Below the pieces are notes generated by a model. It saw nothing but the letters and a program-made list of their open reading frames with translations, had not been told where the DNA came from and did not search any database. A stretch of DNA of 64,000 bases, taken from the NCBI GenBank assembly GCA_018713515.1, contig DVOO01000003.1, positions 62,001-126,000 of the forward strand. The letters are read 5' to 3'. Position numbers and translations under genes: made by a program. Shown here piece by piece: positions 63,981 through 64,000 of the stretch. Position 1 is the first letter of the stretch. Each line of letters opens with the position of its first letter. Source of the DNA: Candidatus Scatomonas pullistercoris. GTDB taxonomy: Bacteria; Bacillota; Clostridia; Lachnospirales; Lachnospiraceae.

Positions 63981-64000
63981 TCTTCTTCTCCTTTATCTTT

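Noticed and set aside
1-64000. CRISPR array, integrase, prophage or rRNA operon
   Set aside because: No regularly spaced repeats, no integrase or phage structural genes and no rRNA sequence were seen in the window.

Overview
The window reads as a chromosomal stretch of an anaerobic, moderately GC-rich Firmicute, most likely a member of the Lachnospiraceae/Clostridia. This is inferred from a group-B type [FeFe] hydrogenase, an OadB-type sodium pump subunit, a CarD-type regulator, the dgt-dnaG-rpoD-trmK-nif3 order, RNase P RNA of the ordinary bacterial type, strong AGGAGG-like ribosome sites and consensus SigA promoters. Almost every gene lies on the minus strand. The plus-strand exceptions are a transposase remnant, an XRE regulator with a PHP phosphoesterase, an orphan HicB and a DUF1292 protein.

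Layout. 1-652: start of an iron-sulfur flavoprotein (NuoF-like tail joined to a glutamate-synthase-type domain), cut by the window edge. 838-1500: remnant of an IS1182-like transposase and a palindromic repeat that recurs at 60.6 kb. 1523-6400: a compact five-gene unit (AraC regulator, two tandem UroD-like proteins, an AllA-like protein, an orphan sugar-type binding lipoprotein) whose joint function I cannot name; it is the best candidate here for an undescribed system. 6620-10728: [FeFe] hydrogenase, OadB with a 42-residue OadG-like partner, a small cupin and TcdA. 12063-18248: folC-pheA-ppx-ppk1 (folate, phenylalanine, polyphosphate). 18323-21022: pyrB-pyrI and a DUF815 ATPase. 21185-28217: a second-type short DnaK, methylthioribose kinase, a DUF308 membrane protein and a coenzyme A group (coaBC, a PanT-like ECF S component, coaX), then maf.

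28236-35780: rnpB, then the replication/transcription operon dgt-dnaG-rpoD-trmK-nif3-nucleoside kinase. 35979-39052: carD, hicB, mutM, and a roughly 1 kb stretch of broken open frames ending at a tRNA-Leu(AAG). 39221-45996: a zinc-ribbon/beta-propeller-like protein with a giant MacB-type ABC fusion, and a SpoIID-like peptidoglycan protein. 46057-51423: the conserved pyrH-frr-uppS-cdsA-dxr-rseP envelope/isoprenoid operon. 51544-58900: aspartokinase, a DapL-like aminotransferase, DUF5662, a GH13 protein that seems to lack its catalytic residues, exonuclease III and an Orn/Lys/Arg decarboxylase. 59000-63980: ilvE, a DUF1292 protein, the second copy of the palindromic repeat, dut, nrdG and pnp.

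Most of the window is core housekeeping. The accessory signal is concentrated at 0.8-6.4 kb, 37.9-39.0 kb and 39.2-46.0 kb. No CRISPR array, rRNA, intact insertion sequence, integrase or prophage was seen. Genes were read by eye; no database search was run, so family names rest on recognised motifs and overall sequence character.
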